The position numbers and the translations under genes are program-made. From Halomicrobium zhouii (GTDB taxonomy: Archaea > Halobacteriota > Halobacteria > Halobacteriales > Haloarculaceae), in assembly GCF_900114435.1 (NCBI RefSeq), contig NZ_FOZK01000003.1, positions 62,001 through 126,000 of the forward strand: a stretch of DNA of 64,000 nucleotides, given 5' to 3'. Of this stretch, positions 1 to 8,320 are shown one piece after another; the first letter of the stretch is position 1; the number at the start of each line of letters is the position of its first letter. Below the pieces are notes generated by a model, which saw nothing but the letters and a program-made list of their open reading frames with translations, was not told where the DNA came from and ran no database searches.

Positions 1-2
1 AC

Positions 3-1493
3 GACGAGGCGGTGGACCCGGAGACCGTCGACCTCACCGACCTGACCATCGCCGACGTCGCGAACCTCGTCCGCGACGTCGACGACGTCGACGTGCTCGA
101 GGACATGCTCGAGCGCGAGGCGGGCGGCAACGACCGGAAAGGCGCGAAACAGCAGATCGAGAACCGCATCGACGCACTCGAGGGGAGCGGCGACGAGGAG
201 CCGACCGAAGTCGAGTACGTCCCGCCGGAGGAGAAGTACCCCGACCTCGACCATCCGACCGCTGACAAGCAGTACGTCGAGGGCGTTTCGGGAGAGACCT
301 ACCGGGACATGTGGGTCTACTGCGAGACCCAGCAGGGCGAACTGATCGACGTCTCGAAGGAGATGCTCGGGAAGGCCCGCGAGTTGATGGACGAGTACAA
401 CAGCGACTCGGACGCCGAGGGGGCCTACGGCGGCGACGAGGACGGCGAGCCCGAGGACGTCGTCGCCGTCGTCATCGGTAGCGACGTCGAGGGCCTGGCC
501 GAGGAGGCCGTCGCCTACGGCGCCGACCGCGTCGTCTACCACGACGACGAGCGCCTCGAACGCTTCCGGCACAAGCCCTACACCGAGATATACGCGCACA
601 TGTGCCGGGACTTCGAGACCGATTGGCGCGACTACCACGAACCCCGGTACAACGTCTTCCCGGCGACGAACAACGGCCGCGACCTCTCGGCACTCGTCCA
701 GGGGGAACTCGACTCGGGGCTCGCCTCCGACTGCTCGGACCTGTACATCGAGAACGCGATGATTTCGAACCCGGCCAAGACCGGGACGCCGGGCGAGTCC
801 AGAGAGTTCGAGCGCGTCCTCCACATGCCACGGCCCGACTTCTCCGGGTTCGAGTACTCGACGATCCTCTGTATCGACAAGCCACACCGGGACTTCCACC
901 CGCAGGGCGCCAGCGTCATCCCCGGTGCGTTCGACCTGCCCGAGCCGGACCCCGACCGCGAGGGCGAGCTCGTCGAACACGACATCGACCTGCCCGAGGA
1001 GTGGTTCCAGGTCGAGATTCTCGAGGCCGACCAGCTAGACGAGGGCGTCGACCTGACTGGTAACGACGTCGTCGTCGCACTCGGCCGCGGTATCGGGGAC
1101 GACCCGACGGCGGGTATCGAACTCGGGGTCGACCTCGTCGACCAGTTCGAGAACGCCGACCTGGGCTTTTCACGCGGCGTCCTCACGGCCTCGTACCAGT
1201 TCGCCGGCCACGTCGAACAGTACGTGACCATGGATCGCCAGATCGGCGAGTCCGGCCAGGTCGTCGAACCGGACGTCTACATCGCCGCCGGCATCTCGGG
1301 TGCGATACAGCACAAGGTCGGGATGGACGAGTCGGACACGATCATCGCCATCAACAACGACCCGGACGCCGACATCAGGGACTTCTCGGACTACTTCGTC
1401 CAGGGTGACCTGTTCGAAGTGTTGCCCCGCCTCACCGAGGCCGTCGAGGCGGGAGAACTGAGCGCGGTAGCGCAGGAGGCGAGTGATGACTGA
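3..1493 (+). CDS. fixB: Electron transfer flavoprotein alpha subunit (FixB/EtfA), 5' partial
   Basis: FixB/EtfA carries FAD in the FixA-FixB electron transfer flavoprotein, which passes electrons to the FixC quinone oxidoreductase. The C-terminal third is the typical ETF-alpha FAD domain: SYQFAGHVEQY, then GQVVEPDVYIAAGISGAIQH and AINNDPDADI near the end. Ahead of it is an acidic N-terminal extension of about 130 residues rich in Asp/Glu, as in haloarchaeal homologues. The reading frame is open to the window edge and the first possible start (GTG at 12) lies inside a coherent acidic segment, so the true start is probably outside the window. The stop overlaps the next gene by 8 bases, so the two are co-translated; fixA is expected just upstream. 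Confidence 0.93.
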   Translation, partial: DEAVDPETVDLTDLTIADVANLVRDVDDVDVLEDMLEREAGGNDRKGAKQQIENRIDALEGSGDEEPTEVEYVPPEEKYPDLDHPTADKQYVEGVSGETYRDMWVYCETQQGELIDVSKEMLGKARELMDEYNSDSDAEGAYGGDEDGEPEDVVAVVIGSDVEGLAEEAVAYGADRVVYHDDERLERFRHKPYTEIYAHMCRDFETDWRDYHEPRYNVFPATNNGRDLSALVQGELDSGLASDCSDLYIENAMISNPAKTGTPGESREFERVLHMPRPDFSGFEYSTILCIDKPHRDFHPQGASVIPGAFDLPEPDPDREGELVEHDIDLPEEWFQVEILEADQLDEGVDLTGNDVVVALGRGIGDDPTAGIELGVDLVDQFENADLGFSRGVLTASYQFAGHVEQYVTMDRQIGESGQVVEPDVYIAAGISGAIQHKVGMDESDTIIAINNDPDADIRDFSDYFVQGDLFEVLPRLTEAVEAGELSAVAQEASDD

Positions 1494-3156
1494 GACAGAC
1501 GACTACGAACACTACGAGGCCGTCGTCGTCGGGTGCGGACCCGGCGGCGCGGCGGCGGCAGCGGCACTGGCCAACAACGACGTCGAGACCCTGGTCCTGG
1601 AGCGGGGCGTCGACGCCGGGTCGAAGAACGTATCGGGTGGACTCGTCTACGCCGAGGAGTCCTCGCCGTACACCATCGACGACCTGTTCCCCGACTTCCG
1701 CGAGGAGGCGACGGAGCGACCCACCACGGAGAACTACATCCACAACGTCGCTGGCGACCAGGTGGCGAGCTTCGACATCTCCTCGCTGCACCACCGCGAC
1801 ACGGAGTGGGCCGACGCCGTCCTTCGCCGGAAAATGGACTCCTGGCTGGCGGAGCAGGTCCACGAGATGACCCGGGAGACCGGCGGTGGTCTGCTGACCG
1901 AGGTCCGCGTGAACGGACTCCTGCGAGAGAATGGGGAGATCGTCGGCGTCACGACGTCGGAACTCGACCCGATCAAGGCGGACCTCGTCGTGGCCGCCGA
2001 CGGCGTCAACTCCGAACTCGCCCGGGACGCGGGACTGATGGACTGGGAGGACCCCGACGAGTGGTTCCAGGGGGTCAAGGCCGTCGTCGAGATGGATCCG
2101 GCCGAGATCAACGAGCGCTTCGGTATCGAGGACGACGAGGGCCACGCCCACCTCTTCTCCGGCGACCTGTTCGAGGGCGTCCGCGGCGGCGGCTTCCTCT
2201 ACACGAACGAGGACTCGCTGTCCATCGGGACCGTCTTCCACCTCGACTCCATCGCGGAGGAGGAAGCCGAACCACACGAACTGCTCGACAACCTGCTCAC
2301 GCACCCGCTGCTGGCCCAGTGGCTCGGCGACGACTACGAGGAACTGGAGTACTCCGCGAAACTCGTCCCGGACTCGAAGAAGGCGGCCCACCCCTCGCCA
2401 CACCAGGACCGGCTCGTCCTGGTCGGCGACGCCGCCGGCCAGATGCAGGCCCAGGGGCCGATCATCAAAGGGATGAACCACGCCGTCACGGCGGGCGCGC
2501 TGGCTGCGGAGGCGTTCGTCGACGCGAAAGCCAGGAACGACCCCCACGCCGCCGGGCAACTGTACGAACAGAAGCTCCGCGACGAGGGCGTGATGGAGAA
2601 GCTCCGACCGCGGAGCTACCGCACGCTCGGCAGACTCGCTGAGGCCGGTCCCATCTCGAAGGTGACCGACGCCGTGGCGGACTCCGCCATCGGCCGCGCC
2701 GGCGTCAACCTCCTCGGACCGGGTATCCTCGAACGCCTGTTCTCCTCGCCGCGGATGATGGCGGTGATGCCGGACACCCGGACGCCGTACGTCACCATCC
2801 CGACGATCATCGCGGAGGAGCTCGGCGAGCGCGTCGACGCCCACAGCGCGGTCGAGCCGCCGGAGCTCGACGACCGCATCGGCGACCTGACCTACGACGT
2901 CGGTGACCCGCACATCCTGTTGCAGGACAACAGCTTCGAGGCGTCGGGAACGGCCGTCACCGCCTGTCCGGTCAGCGCGAAGGACTTCGGCGGCGGCTGC
3001 TACCGCGACGAGCACGTCAAGACCAACGGGAGCGAGGAACACCTCGTTAGTCTCGACACCCAGCCCTGCGTCGAGTGTGGCACCTGTGCCGTCGTCGCCG
3101 ACACGCACTGGGAACACCCCGACGGCGGCAAGGGCGTCGAGTACAAACAGGGCTGA
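1486..3156 (+). CDS. fixC: FixC flavoprotein fused to a FixX-like ferredoxin (ETF:quinone oxidoreductase)
   Basis: This is the membrane-associated flavoprotein that accepts electrons from FixAB and reduces quinone. The N-terminus has a Rossmann dinucleotide motif (VVVGCGPGGAAAAAAL, residues ~10-25), and a second FAD motif follows near residue 310 (LVLVGDAAGQMQAQGPIIKG). FixC proteins are usually about 430-450 residues. This one is 556, and the last ~70 residues carry a FixX-like cluster with CPVSAKDFGGGCY, CVECGTC and a C-terminal GGKGVEY. It therefore looks like a FixC-FixX fusion. I chose ATG 1486 over GTG 1483 because a strong Shine-Dalgarno AGGAGG (1473-1478) precedes it. No separate fixX is seen downstream. 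Confidence 0.92.
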   Translation: MTETDDYEHYEAVVVGCGPGGAAAAAALANNDVETLVLERGVDAGSKNVSGGLVYAEESSPYTIDDLFPDFREEATERPTTENYIHNVAGDQVASFDISSLHHRDTEWADAVLRRKMDSWLAEQVHEMTRETGGGLLTEVRVNGLLRENGEIVGVTTSELDPIKADLVVAADGVNSELARDAGLMDWEDPDEWFQGVKAVVEMDPAEINERFGIEDDEGHAHLFSGDLFEGVRGGGFLYTNEDSLSIGTVFHLDSIAEEEAEPHELLDNLLTHPLLAQWLGDDYEELEYSAKLVPDSKKAAHPSPHQDRLVLVGDAAGQMQAQGPIIKGMNHAVTAGALAAEAFVDAKARNDPHAAGQLYEQKLRDEGVMEKLRPRSYRTLGRLAEAGPISKVTDAVADSAIGRAGVNLLGPGILERLFSSPRMMAVMPDTRTPYVTIPTIIAEELGERVDAHSAVEPPELDDRIGDLTYDVGDPHILLQDNSFEASGTAVTACPVSAKDFGGGCYRDEHVKTNGSEEHLVSLDTQPCVECGTCAVVADTHWEHPDGGKGVEYKQG

Positions 3157-3186
3157 TCGCGGCGAACGCGCCCCGGAGCACGCTTC

Positions 3187-3561
3187 ATGGAAACCGACGA
3201 TGCAGTCGAGGAACGTATCGACGAGCTCGCGGCCGCCGCCAGCGACGCCCGCGAACGGTTCGACTCGCCCGCCGACCCGCCGGACGAGGACGAGGCGATG
3301 CGTCTGGTCCGGGAGGGGTTCGGTCCGACGGCGTCGCTGTTCGTCGAGATCAGAACCGGTGGGCGGTCGGTGCACCTTCCACCGGCACCGTACGACCGGC
3401 TGGAGGGCGCGATGAACGACTGGCTGGCGCTGTACGCGCGCTGTTACGGCGTCGACCTGGACGCGGACTACGAGTTACGGAACGCTGCGCAACTGCTGGT
3501 CGACACGCACAACGCCCGTGACGTCGCCCAGATTCTCACGGGCGTCCCGGAACGAGCGTGA
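3187..3561 (+). CDS. Conserved haloarchaeal protein of unknown function (124 aa)
   Basis: Small acidic, mostly helical soluble protein starting 30 bases after fixC and so probably in the same transcript. It has an N-terminal charged helix (EERIDELAAAASDARERF), a short strand-rich centre and a C-terminal helix rich in Asn, Ala and Asp. No signal peptide, membrane helix, Cys pair or nucleotide motif is visible. Location suggests a role linked to the electron-transfer cluster, but that is inference only. Codon usage and acidity match neighbouring real genes, which supports coding. Confidence 0.8.
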   Translation: METDDAVEERIDELAAAASDARERFDSPADPPDEDEAMRLVREGFGPTASLFVEIRTGGRSVHLPPAPYDRLEGAMNDWLALYARCYGVDLDADYELRNAAQLLVDTHNARDVAQILTGVPERA

Positions 3562-3618
3562 CGGCCGCGTTCGAGTCACTCCGAACCACCCGGACCGCGA
3601 GTCGATCGTGACAAACAG

Positions 3619-3627
3619 TTAAGTATA
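3619..3627 (+). promoter_or_regulatory. TATA-like box for the HTH-GNAT gene
   Basis: TTAAGTATA centred about 26 bases upstream of ATG 3648, the spacing expected for a leaderless haloarchaeal transcript. It is the reason for preferring ATG 3648 over the in-frame GTG at 3633. Confidence 0.6.
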
Positions 3628-3647
3628 GTCGAGTGTTACCTAATGTC

Positions 3648-4379
3648 ATGGAGCTCGCCGAGCCACCGCAGTTCGACCACAGGGACCGCAAGGACGTCTA
3701 CGAGTACGTGGAGAGCCACGGCTCCGTCGACCCCGAGGAGATGCGGACGTCGTTGCACATGGAGCCGCGACCGTTCGGCCACCACGTGGCGATCCTCAAA
3801 CGCGACGGCGTGCTCGCGGAGGTCGACGGGGAGTTACGGATCGCCTACGAGGAGACGGCCGAGGAGGAGTTCGACGAGGACGGCGTCGAGTTCGTCATCC
3901 GGCAGGCCCGCCAGGAAGACCTCACTGGGCTAGTGGGCGCCATCCGGGAGGCCATCGGCGGGAAAACCTACGTCGACGCCGAGACGGTCGCCGACGTCGT
4001 CGACAACGAGGGGGTGCTCCTCCGGCACAACGAACTGGAGTCGCGCATCTTCTTCGTCGCCTCCGTCGAGGACGAGGTCGTCGGCTGGGTCCACCTCAAA
4101 CACCCGGAGATCGACAAACTCTCCCACACCGCGGAACTGACGCTGGGCGTCCTCGAACGCTATCGCGGCCACAGCATCGGGAGCCACCTGCTCGAACGCG
4201 GCCTGGAGTGGGCCGGGTCGCAGGGCTACGAGAAGATATACAACTCCGTCCCCTCGACGAACGAGGAGGGCATCGAGTTCCTCGAGAGCCACGGCTGGGA
4301 GACGGAGGCCGTCCGCCCGGACCACTACAAACTGGAGGGCGAGTACATCGACGAAGTGATGCTGGCCAAACAGCTGTAA
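3648..4379 (+). CDS. GNAT acetyltransferase with N-terminal winged-helix-like domain
   Basis: Two-part protein of 243 residues. Residues ~5-75 resemble a winged helix (RDRKDVYEYVESHGSVDPEE, then a recognition-like helix and a short wing ending ELRIAYEE). Residues ~85-243 form a GNAT fold, with the acetyl-CoA-binding segment GVLERYRGHSIGSHLLERGL and a late SHGW strand typical of the family. It probably acetylates a small molecule or a protein N-terminus. The fusion suggests DNA or regulatory binding, but the substrate is unknown. The gene is monocistronic with its own TATA box. ATG 3648 is chosen from that promoter. Confidence 0.88.
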   Translation: MELAEPPQFDHRDRKDVYEYVESHGSVDPEEMRTSLHMEPRPFGHHVAILKRDGVLAEVDGELRIAYEETAEEEFDEDGVEFVIRQARQEDLTGLVGAIREAIGGKTYVDAETVADVVDNEGVLLRHNELESRIFFVASVEDEVVGWVHLKHPEIDKLSHTAELTLGVLERYRGHSIGSHLLERGLEWAGSQGYEKIYNSVPSTNEEGIEFLESHGWETEAVRPDHYKLEGEYIDEVMLAKQL

Positions 4380-4451
4380 AACCGCCAGCGCTGGACGGGT
4401 CAGTCGGCGAGTCCCTCGTTTTCCGCGGATGTCACTGCTTCCGAGCGACCG

Positions 4452-4613
4452 TTACGGCCAGGCATCTTCGTGACCGTCCATCGGTTCCGGGACGACGCCG
4501 TCCTTCTGGGCCCACGTCCGTGCGTGCCCGGGACAGACGCGGACGTTCGCGTCCCACGGAATGTGCAACTCGACAGCGGCCTCGGCATCGCAACCCTCCT
4601 CTTCGCACTCCAT
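4452..4613 (-). CDS. 53-aa Cys/His zinc-binding peptide
   Basis: Short gene starting MECEEEGCDAEA and ending DGHEDAWP. Two cysteines in CEEEGC and a later CPGHA give a CxxxxC...CxxH arrangement, consistent with one zinc site, plus an aromatic HIPWDANVRV strand. Small haloarchaeal zinc proteins of this kind are widespread, often with unknown function. It lies 34 bases after the DUF456 gene with no obvious promoter between them, so it is likely the last gene of the tmcA transcript. Acidic composition and G/C-rich third positions support coding. Confidence 0.8.
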   Translation of the reverse strand: MECEEEGCDAEAAVELHIPWDANVRVCPGHARTWAQKDGVVPEPMDGHEDAWP

Positions 4614-4647
4614 GGGTCAGTTTCGAACGCGCGACCCTTATCGCTTC

Positions 4648-5139
4648 TCAGAACGCCCAGACGGCGACCATCGCGAGGAGGATGCTCCCGGTGAGGAGCG
4701 CCTGGACGACGGCCGAGCCGAGCATCGCAGCGGTCGTGATGGCCGCCGCCTTCGCGCTGGCACGGGCGTCCTGCTGGCGGTAGAACTCCAGTGCGAACAC
4801 GGTGCCGGCGACGCCCAGCACCAGCCCGATGGGGCCGAGTCCGGTCGCGAAGAACAGGATCAACCCGACGAGACCGGCCGCGATAGCGGTCTTCGTCGAC
4901 GCGCCGCCGACCTTCGCACCGACGACGCCGCCCAGCCAGTCGACGGCCCACGTCACGAACCCCGCGACGACGAGCAGCGCGAGGACGAGGGTACCGGGTT
5001 CGGAGAAGCCGCTGCCCCACCAGTAGACGAGCACGCCGGCGATAGAGAACGGTGCGCCCGGTAGCTGTGGGGTGACGCTCCCGACGACGCCGGCGATCAA
5101 CAAGACGAACGCGGCGGCGAGGACGAGCAGATCCATCAT
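4648..5139 (-). CDS. DUF456 family integral membrane protein
   Basis: Protein of about 163 residues with alternating hydrophobic helices and Gly-rich loops. The first helix is LLVLAAAFVLLIAGVVGSV, followed by the family-like PQLPGAPFSIAGVLVYW. A central VGAKVGGASTKTAIAAGL is followed by a helix with GLGPIGLVLGVAGTVFALEF. DUF456 proteins are small membrane proteins of unknown function. The start is set where ATGATG overlaps the tmcA stop (ATG 5139, alternative 5136), giving translational coupling to tmcA. A longer in-frame extension to 5223 lies inside tmcA and is not chosen. Confidence 0.85.
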   Translation of the reverse strand: MMDLLVLAAAFVLLIAGVVGSVTPQLPGAPFSIAGVLVYWWGSGFSEPGTLVLALLVVAGFVTWAVDWLGGVVGAKVGGASTKTAIAAGLVGLILFFATGLGPIGLVLGVAGTVFALEFYRQQDARASAKAAAITTAAMLGSAVVQALLTGSILLAMVAVWAF

Positions 5140-7415
5140 CGGTCGTCGAGTTCCTCCATTGTCAGGTCGTCGGCGTACAGGCGTACCAATCTTTCGACGG
5201 TTCGGGCCACGGACCGCATACACTCCGCGGTGGAGACGAACTCGAACTCCTCACCGACCCTCTCCCACTCGTGGCCCTGGAGGACTTTCCGGACGAGGGC
5301 GCGCTCCTCGTCGGGCGACAGGGCGCTCGGGTCGGCGGGGTCGACGAGGTGACGGAGCGTCAGCCGACGGAACGGCGACGGGTTCGTGTCGAACGTCGTG
5401 GCGCCGCCGGGGACGCCCGCGACGACGCGCCACTCCCACGCCGAGAGGTCGAGCGACGGCGTCCCGCCCGCCGACGCGAGCACGGCACGCGCGACGTCGG
5501 GGTCCAGGTCGTCGACCGGGTCCGAGAGGACGCTCGCGACGCGGTCCAGGAACCACCCGCCGTGGCGTTCGGCCAGGTCGGCCCCTGCTTCCGAACACGG
5601 GTCGAGCATGATGGCCGAGTACTCGCCGCTGGCGTCGTTGCGAGTCGTCGAGAGGTGAACCGTTCGAAAGCCGTTCGCGTCCCAGAACCGGACGAGTTCG
5701 GGCGTCGCGCCGTAGCCGACGCCGAGCCAGTCGACCGACTCGGCGACCTCCCCCCTGATCTCCGTGAGCAGTCTCGACCCGATCCCCCGCGACTGGACGG
5801 CGGGATGGGTTGCGATACGGAGGACGCGCTGGCCGACCGGGACGGCCGCCGCTTCGTCGCGGAGCTGGGTAGTCAGGACGTCGGGGATCATGTTGCCTCG
5901 CACGCGCCTCCCCTCGTACATCTCCGCGCGTAAATCGGTCGGCAGGTCCCCCTCGCGGGCGAGCAGGGCGACGGAGACGACGTGGCCGTCGTGAGTGAGC
6001 GCCCGGGCGCTGACGTTCGGCGCGTCGAGCAACCGGGCCAGGTCGTCGGGTTCGGTCCGGTAGTGGGCGAGGACGAGCAGGCCGAACGCCTCGCGGAGGA
6101 GGTGTTCGTCGGCCAGCAGGTCTGCTGGCGAGAGTCGTCGATAGTCGACGGACGCCGGCGCCGCGTCTTCGACCAGCGGATCGACCGCCGGTCGCGCGTC
6201 GAGCATGAGCGCCCGGAACGCCCAGGACTCGACCGGGTCCCCGGCGGCGTACCTGATCGGTGTGGTCATCGCGACGTCGGTAACGACGTGGTCGCTATCG
6301 GTCAGTCGATCACGGAAACGAACCGAGAAGCCCCGGCCCGCGCCCTCGTACCCGTGGACGGTCGTCGTGAACGCCACGTTCGGCGCGTCGAGGAACCGCT
6401 CCAGGACCCGGACGGGCAAGGCCGCTGCTTCGTCGACGATTACGACGTCGGGGTCCTCCGGCAGGGCCGTCGCTTCGTCCGGCAATTCGAATCTGACTCG
6501 TCCCGCCGGGGTCTGGAGGTGCTGTGGCGCGTCCTCGTGGTCGACTCCCCGGAGCGCTCCCTGGTCCTCCAGCAGTTCGACGGCCCTGGCGAATACCTCA
6601 CTGGCGCTCTTGTACTGGGGGGCCGTCACCAGCACGTCTTTACCGTCCAGGGCGAGACTCGCAGCGGCGAGGCCGGCAGCGCTCGATTTCCCCCGGCCCC
6701 GGTCGGCTTCGACGACGAGGGCCTGTTCGTCGGCAGTCGACTCTCCGTCGCCTCGAAACCGCTCGAACGCGCGAACGGTGTCGACCTGGTCCTCGGTGAG
6801 GCAGGCGTCGTAGGCGGCCGCGGGGAATTCGTGGTCCGCAGGCGGGGCGGGCGGACCGGGTCGGACCCGTGGGGCAGGGTCCGTCAGCCCGTCCGTCTCG
6901 ACGGACCCGGTGTCGGCGTCGACGAGTGCGATGCCGGGGTGAGCGCGGACCGTCTCGACGACGCGTCGCCGGAAGTTCCCGGTGACGTCGTCGACGTCGA
7001 AGGGCGGGACGGCCAGCGTCTCGTCGAACTCGTCCCGGCGCTCCGGCCAGCTATCGAGCGGTGGCGTGAGAAGTATCAGGAGTCCGCCGCCGCCCACCGC
7101 ACCGACCGACGCCCCGAGCGCGTTCGGCCGGAACGAGTCGTGTGCGTCGAGGACGACCGCGGTTCGCGTCCGTCCGAGCAGTGTTCCCGCGTGGACAGGA
7201 TCGAGGCGTTCGCAGTTCAGGAACGCCTCGGAGCCGACGAGCGACGTCTCGGCGAGGGGAACCTCGGCGGCCGAGAGCGCGCTTCGGGCCGCCTCGCGCG
7301 TCGCGTCCGGGGACCCGGCCAGGACGAGCACCCTGCGCTCGCCCGTCCGCCGTGCCTCGTCCCGTACCGCGCGTGCGAGGTCGTTCATGCTGGTGATTCC
7401 AGCGTGGAGCGCCAT
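5136..7415 (-). CDS. tmcA: tRNA(Met) cytidine acetyltransferase TmcA
   Basis: TmcA makes N4-acetylcytidine in RNA using ATP and acetyl-CoA; in archaea the Kre33/NAT10-like family acetylates tRNA and often many rRNA sites. The 759-residue protein has the expected order: an N-terminal DUF1726-like region, an RNA-helicase-like ATPase with Walker A ADRGRGKSS (~235) and a DEAA box (VDEAAALP, ~325), a GNAT domain with HPAVQSRGIGSRLL, and a C-terminal helical tRNA-binding tail. Length and order match full-size archaeal TmcA. It is divergent from rpl7ae and coupled at its 3' end to the DUF456 gene. Confidence 0.96.
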   Translation of the reverse strand: MALHAGITSMNDLARAVRDEARRTGERRVLVLAGSPDATREAARSALSAAEVPLAETSLVGSEAFLNCERLDPVHAGTLLGRTRTAVVLDAHDSFRPNALGASVGAVGGGGLLILLTPPLDSWPERRDEFDETLAVPPFDVDDVTGNFRRRVVETVRAHPGIALVDADTGSVETDGLTDPAPRVRPGPPAPPADHEFPAAAYDACLTEDQVDTVRAFERFRGDGESTADEQALVVEADRGRGKSSAAGLAAASLALDGKDVLVTAPQYKSASEVFARAVELLEDQGALRGVDHEDAPQHLQTPAGRVRFELPDEATALPEDPDVVIVDEAAALPVRVLERFLDAPNVAFTTTVHGYEGAGRGFSVRFRDRLTDSDHVVTDVAMTTPIRYAAGDPVESWAFRALMLDARPAVDPLVEDAAPASVDYRRLSPADLLADEHLLREAFGLLVLAHYRTEPDDLARLLDAPNVSARALTHDGHVVSVALLAREGDLPTDLRAEMYEGRRVRGNMIPDVLTTQLRDEAAAVPVGQRVLRIATHPAVQSRGIGSRLLTEIRGEVAESVDWLGVGYGATPELVRFWDANGFRTVHLSTTRNDASGEYSAIMLDPCSEAGADLAERHGGWFLDRVASVLSDPVDDLDPDVARAVLASAGGTPSLDLSAWEWRVVAGVPGGATTFDTNPSPFRRLTLRHLVDPADPSALSPDEERALVRKVLQGHEWERVGEEFEFVSTAECMRSVARTVERLVRLYADDLTMEELDDR

Positions 7416-7473
7416 GGGCGTGACGGTCCGCTGTACGACCGGTACTGATCAGATCGTATCCGGGCGCTTCCCT

Positions 7474-7504
7474 GGCGTGTCCCGTCGTGACACGCCGTAC
7501 GGCG
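7474..7504. promoter_or_regulatory. Overlapping palindromes between tmcA and rpl7ae
   Basis: GGCGTGTC (7474-7481) and GACACGCC (7489-7496) form an 8-bp inverted repeat with a 7-base loop. The right arm overlaps a perfect 12-bp palindrome CGCCGTACGGCG (7493-7504), and a third palindrome AAAGCGCTTT lies at 7509-7518. The cluster sits just upstream of the rpl7ae TATA box and about 60-90 bases from the tmcA start, so it could be a shared operator. No regulator is identified. Confidence 0.4.
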
Positions 7505-7514
7505 TTTGAAAGCG

Positions 7515-7522
7515 CTTTTAAG
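7515..7522 (+). promoter_or_regulatory. TATA-like box of the ribosomal protein operon
   Basis: CTTTTAAG upstream of rpl7ae. Transcription would be expected to begin near 7543, giving an mRNA leader of about 175 bases, which is long for a haloarchaeon. Confidence 0.5.
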
Positions 7523-7542
7523 GAGTGATGTGCAACCGTGGT

Positions 7543-7717
7543 ATACAGCCTGCGCCGGGTTGATGAAGCTCCCAGCCTTCTCAAGGACTATGCCGTCCGT
7601 CGCGGACGGAGGCGGGAACGCGCCCCGGTCTCCGCACGCCTCACGTGGAGGTCCCGGACAACCGCGCTCTCGCACTGGCGGGGGAGCCCGAGCCCGTGTG
7701 CAGGAGGTGATCCACCA
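7543..7717 (+). other. Long structured 5' leader of rpl7ae
   Basis: No convincing ORF lies between the TATA box and ATG 7718. The leader has a box-C-like TGATGA (7561-7566), a 7-bp hairpin CCGTCCG-TCG-CGGACGG (7593-7609), and AGGAGGTGAT (7702-7711), a full complement of the archaeal 16S 3' end. L7Ae binds kink-turns and is known to autoregulate through one in the mRNA leader of some archaea. I could not find a clean partner box D here, so a kink-turn is only a possibility. Confidence 0.4.
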
Positions 7718-8080
7718 ATGCCAGTATACGTAGATTTCGACGTTCCGGCCGACCTCGCAGAGGACGCCCTCGAGGCCCTCGAGGTCGCACGGGACACAGG
7801 GACGGTAAAGAAAGGTACCAACGAATCGACCAAGGCCATCGAGCGCGGCAACGCCGAGCTCGTCGTCGTCGCCGAGGACGTCCAGCCCGAGGAGATCGTC
7901 ATGCACATCCCCGAGCTGGCCGACGAGAAGGGCGTCCCCTTCCTCTTCGTCGAGTCCCAGGACGACGTCGGTCACGCCGCCGGCCTGGAAGTCGGCAGCG
8001 CCGCCGCGGCCGTCACCGACGCCGGTGAGGCCGAGGAGGACATCGAGGACATCGCCGGCAAGGTCGAGGAACTCCGGTAA
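7718..8080 (+). CDS. rpl7ae: Large ribosomal subunit protein eL8 (L7Ae)
   Basis: L7Ae binds kink-turn motifs in 23S rRNA, box C/D and H/ACA guide RNPs and RNase P RNA. The 120-residue protein begins [20 protein letters not shown] and shows the family signature [25 protein letters not shown], then [19 protein letters not shown]. The start is fixed by the perfect Shine-Dalgarno 7702-7711 placed six bases ahead of ATG. It leads the canonical archaeal operon with rps28e, rpl24e and ndk. Confidence 0.97.
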   Translation: MPVYVDFDVPADLAEDALEALEVARDTGTVKKGTNESTKAIERGNAELVVVAEDVQPEEIVMHIPELADEKGVPFLFVESQDDVGHAAGLEVGSAAAAVTDAGEAEEDIEDIAGKVEELR

Positions 8081-8090
8081 GTGATAAACG

Positions 8091-8318
8091 ATGAGTGCTG
8101 AGGAATCCGAAGACGGAGGGTCCACGCCCGCCGAGGTCATCGAGGTCGTGGGCCGCACCGGGATGCACGGCGAGGCCATGCAGGTCAAGTGCCGCATCCA
8201 GGAGGGCTCGAACCAGGGCCGTATCATCACGCGCAACGTCCTCGGGCCGGTTCGCGAGGGCGACGTGCTCCAGCTTCGCGAGACGGCTCGCGAGGCCGAC
8301 ACCATCGGAGGACAGTAA
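8091..8318 (+). CDS. rps28e: Small ribosomal subunit protein eS28
   Basis: Small-subunit protein of 75 residues near the mRNA exit region. Family core [20 protein letters not shown], then [10 protein letters not shown] and the C-terminal LRETAREAD are all present. It follows rpl7ae by 10 bases and precedes rpl24e by 2, the same operon order seen across Euryarchaeota. Length is normal for the archaeal family, with a short acidic haloarchaeal N-terminal extension. Confidence 0.97.
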   Translation: MSAEESEDGGSTPAEVIEVVGRTGMHGEAMQVKCRIQEGSNQGRIITRNVLGPVREGDVLQLRETAREADTIGGQ

Positions 8319-8320
8319 CG

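Noticed and set aside
1432-3375. 647-residue minus-strand frame opposite fixC
   Set aside because: Antisense shadow of fixC; low-complexity Asp/Val/Leu pattern without family signature.
5982-7448. 488-residue plus-strand frame opposite tmcA
   Set aside because: Antisense to a full-length TmcA with intact motifs.
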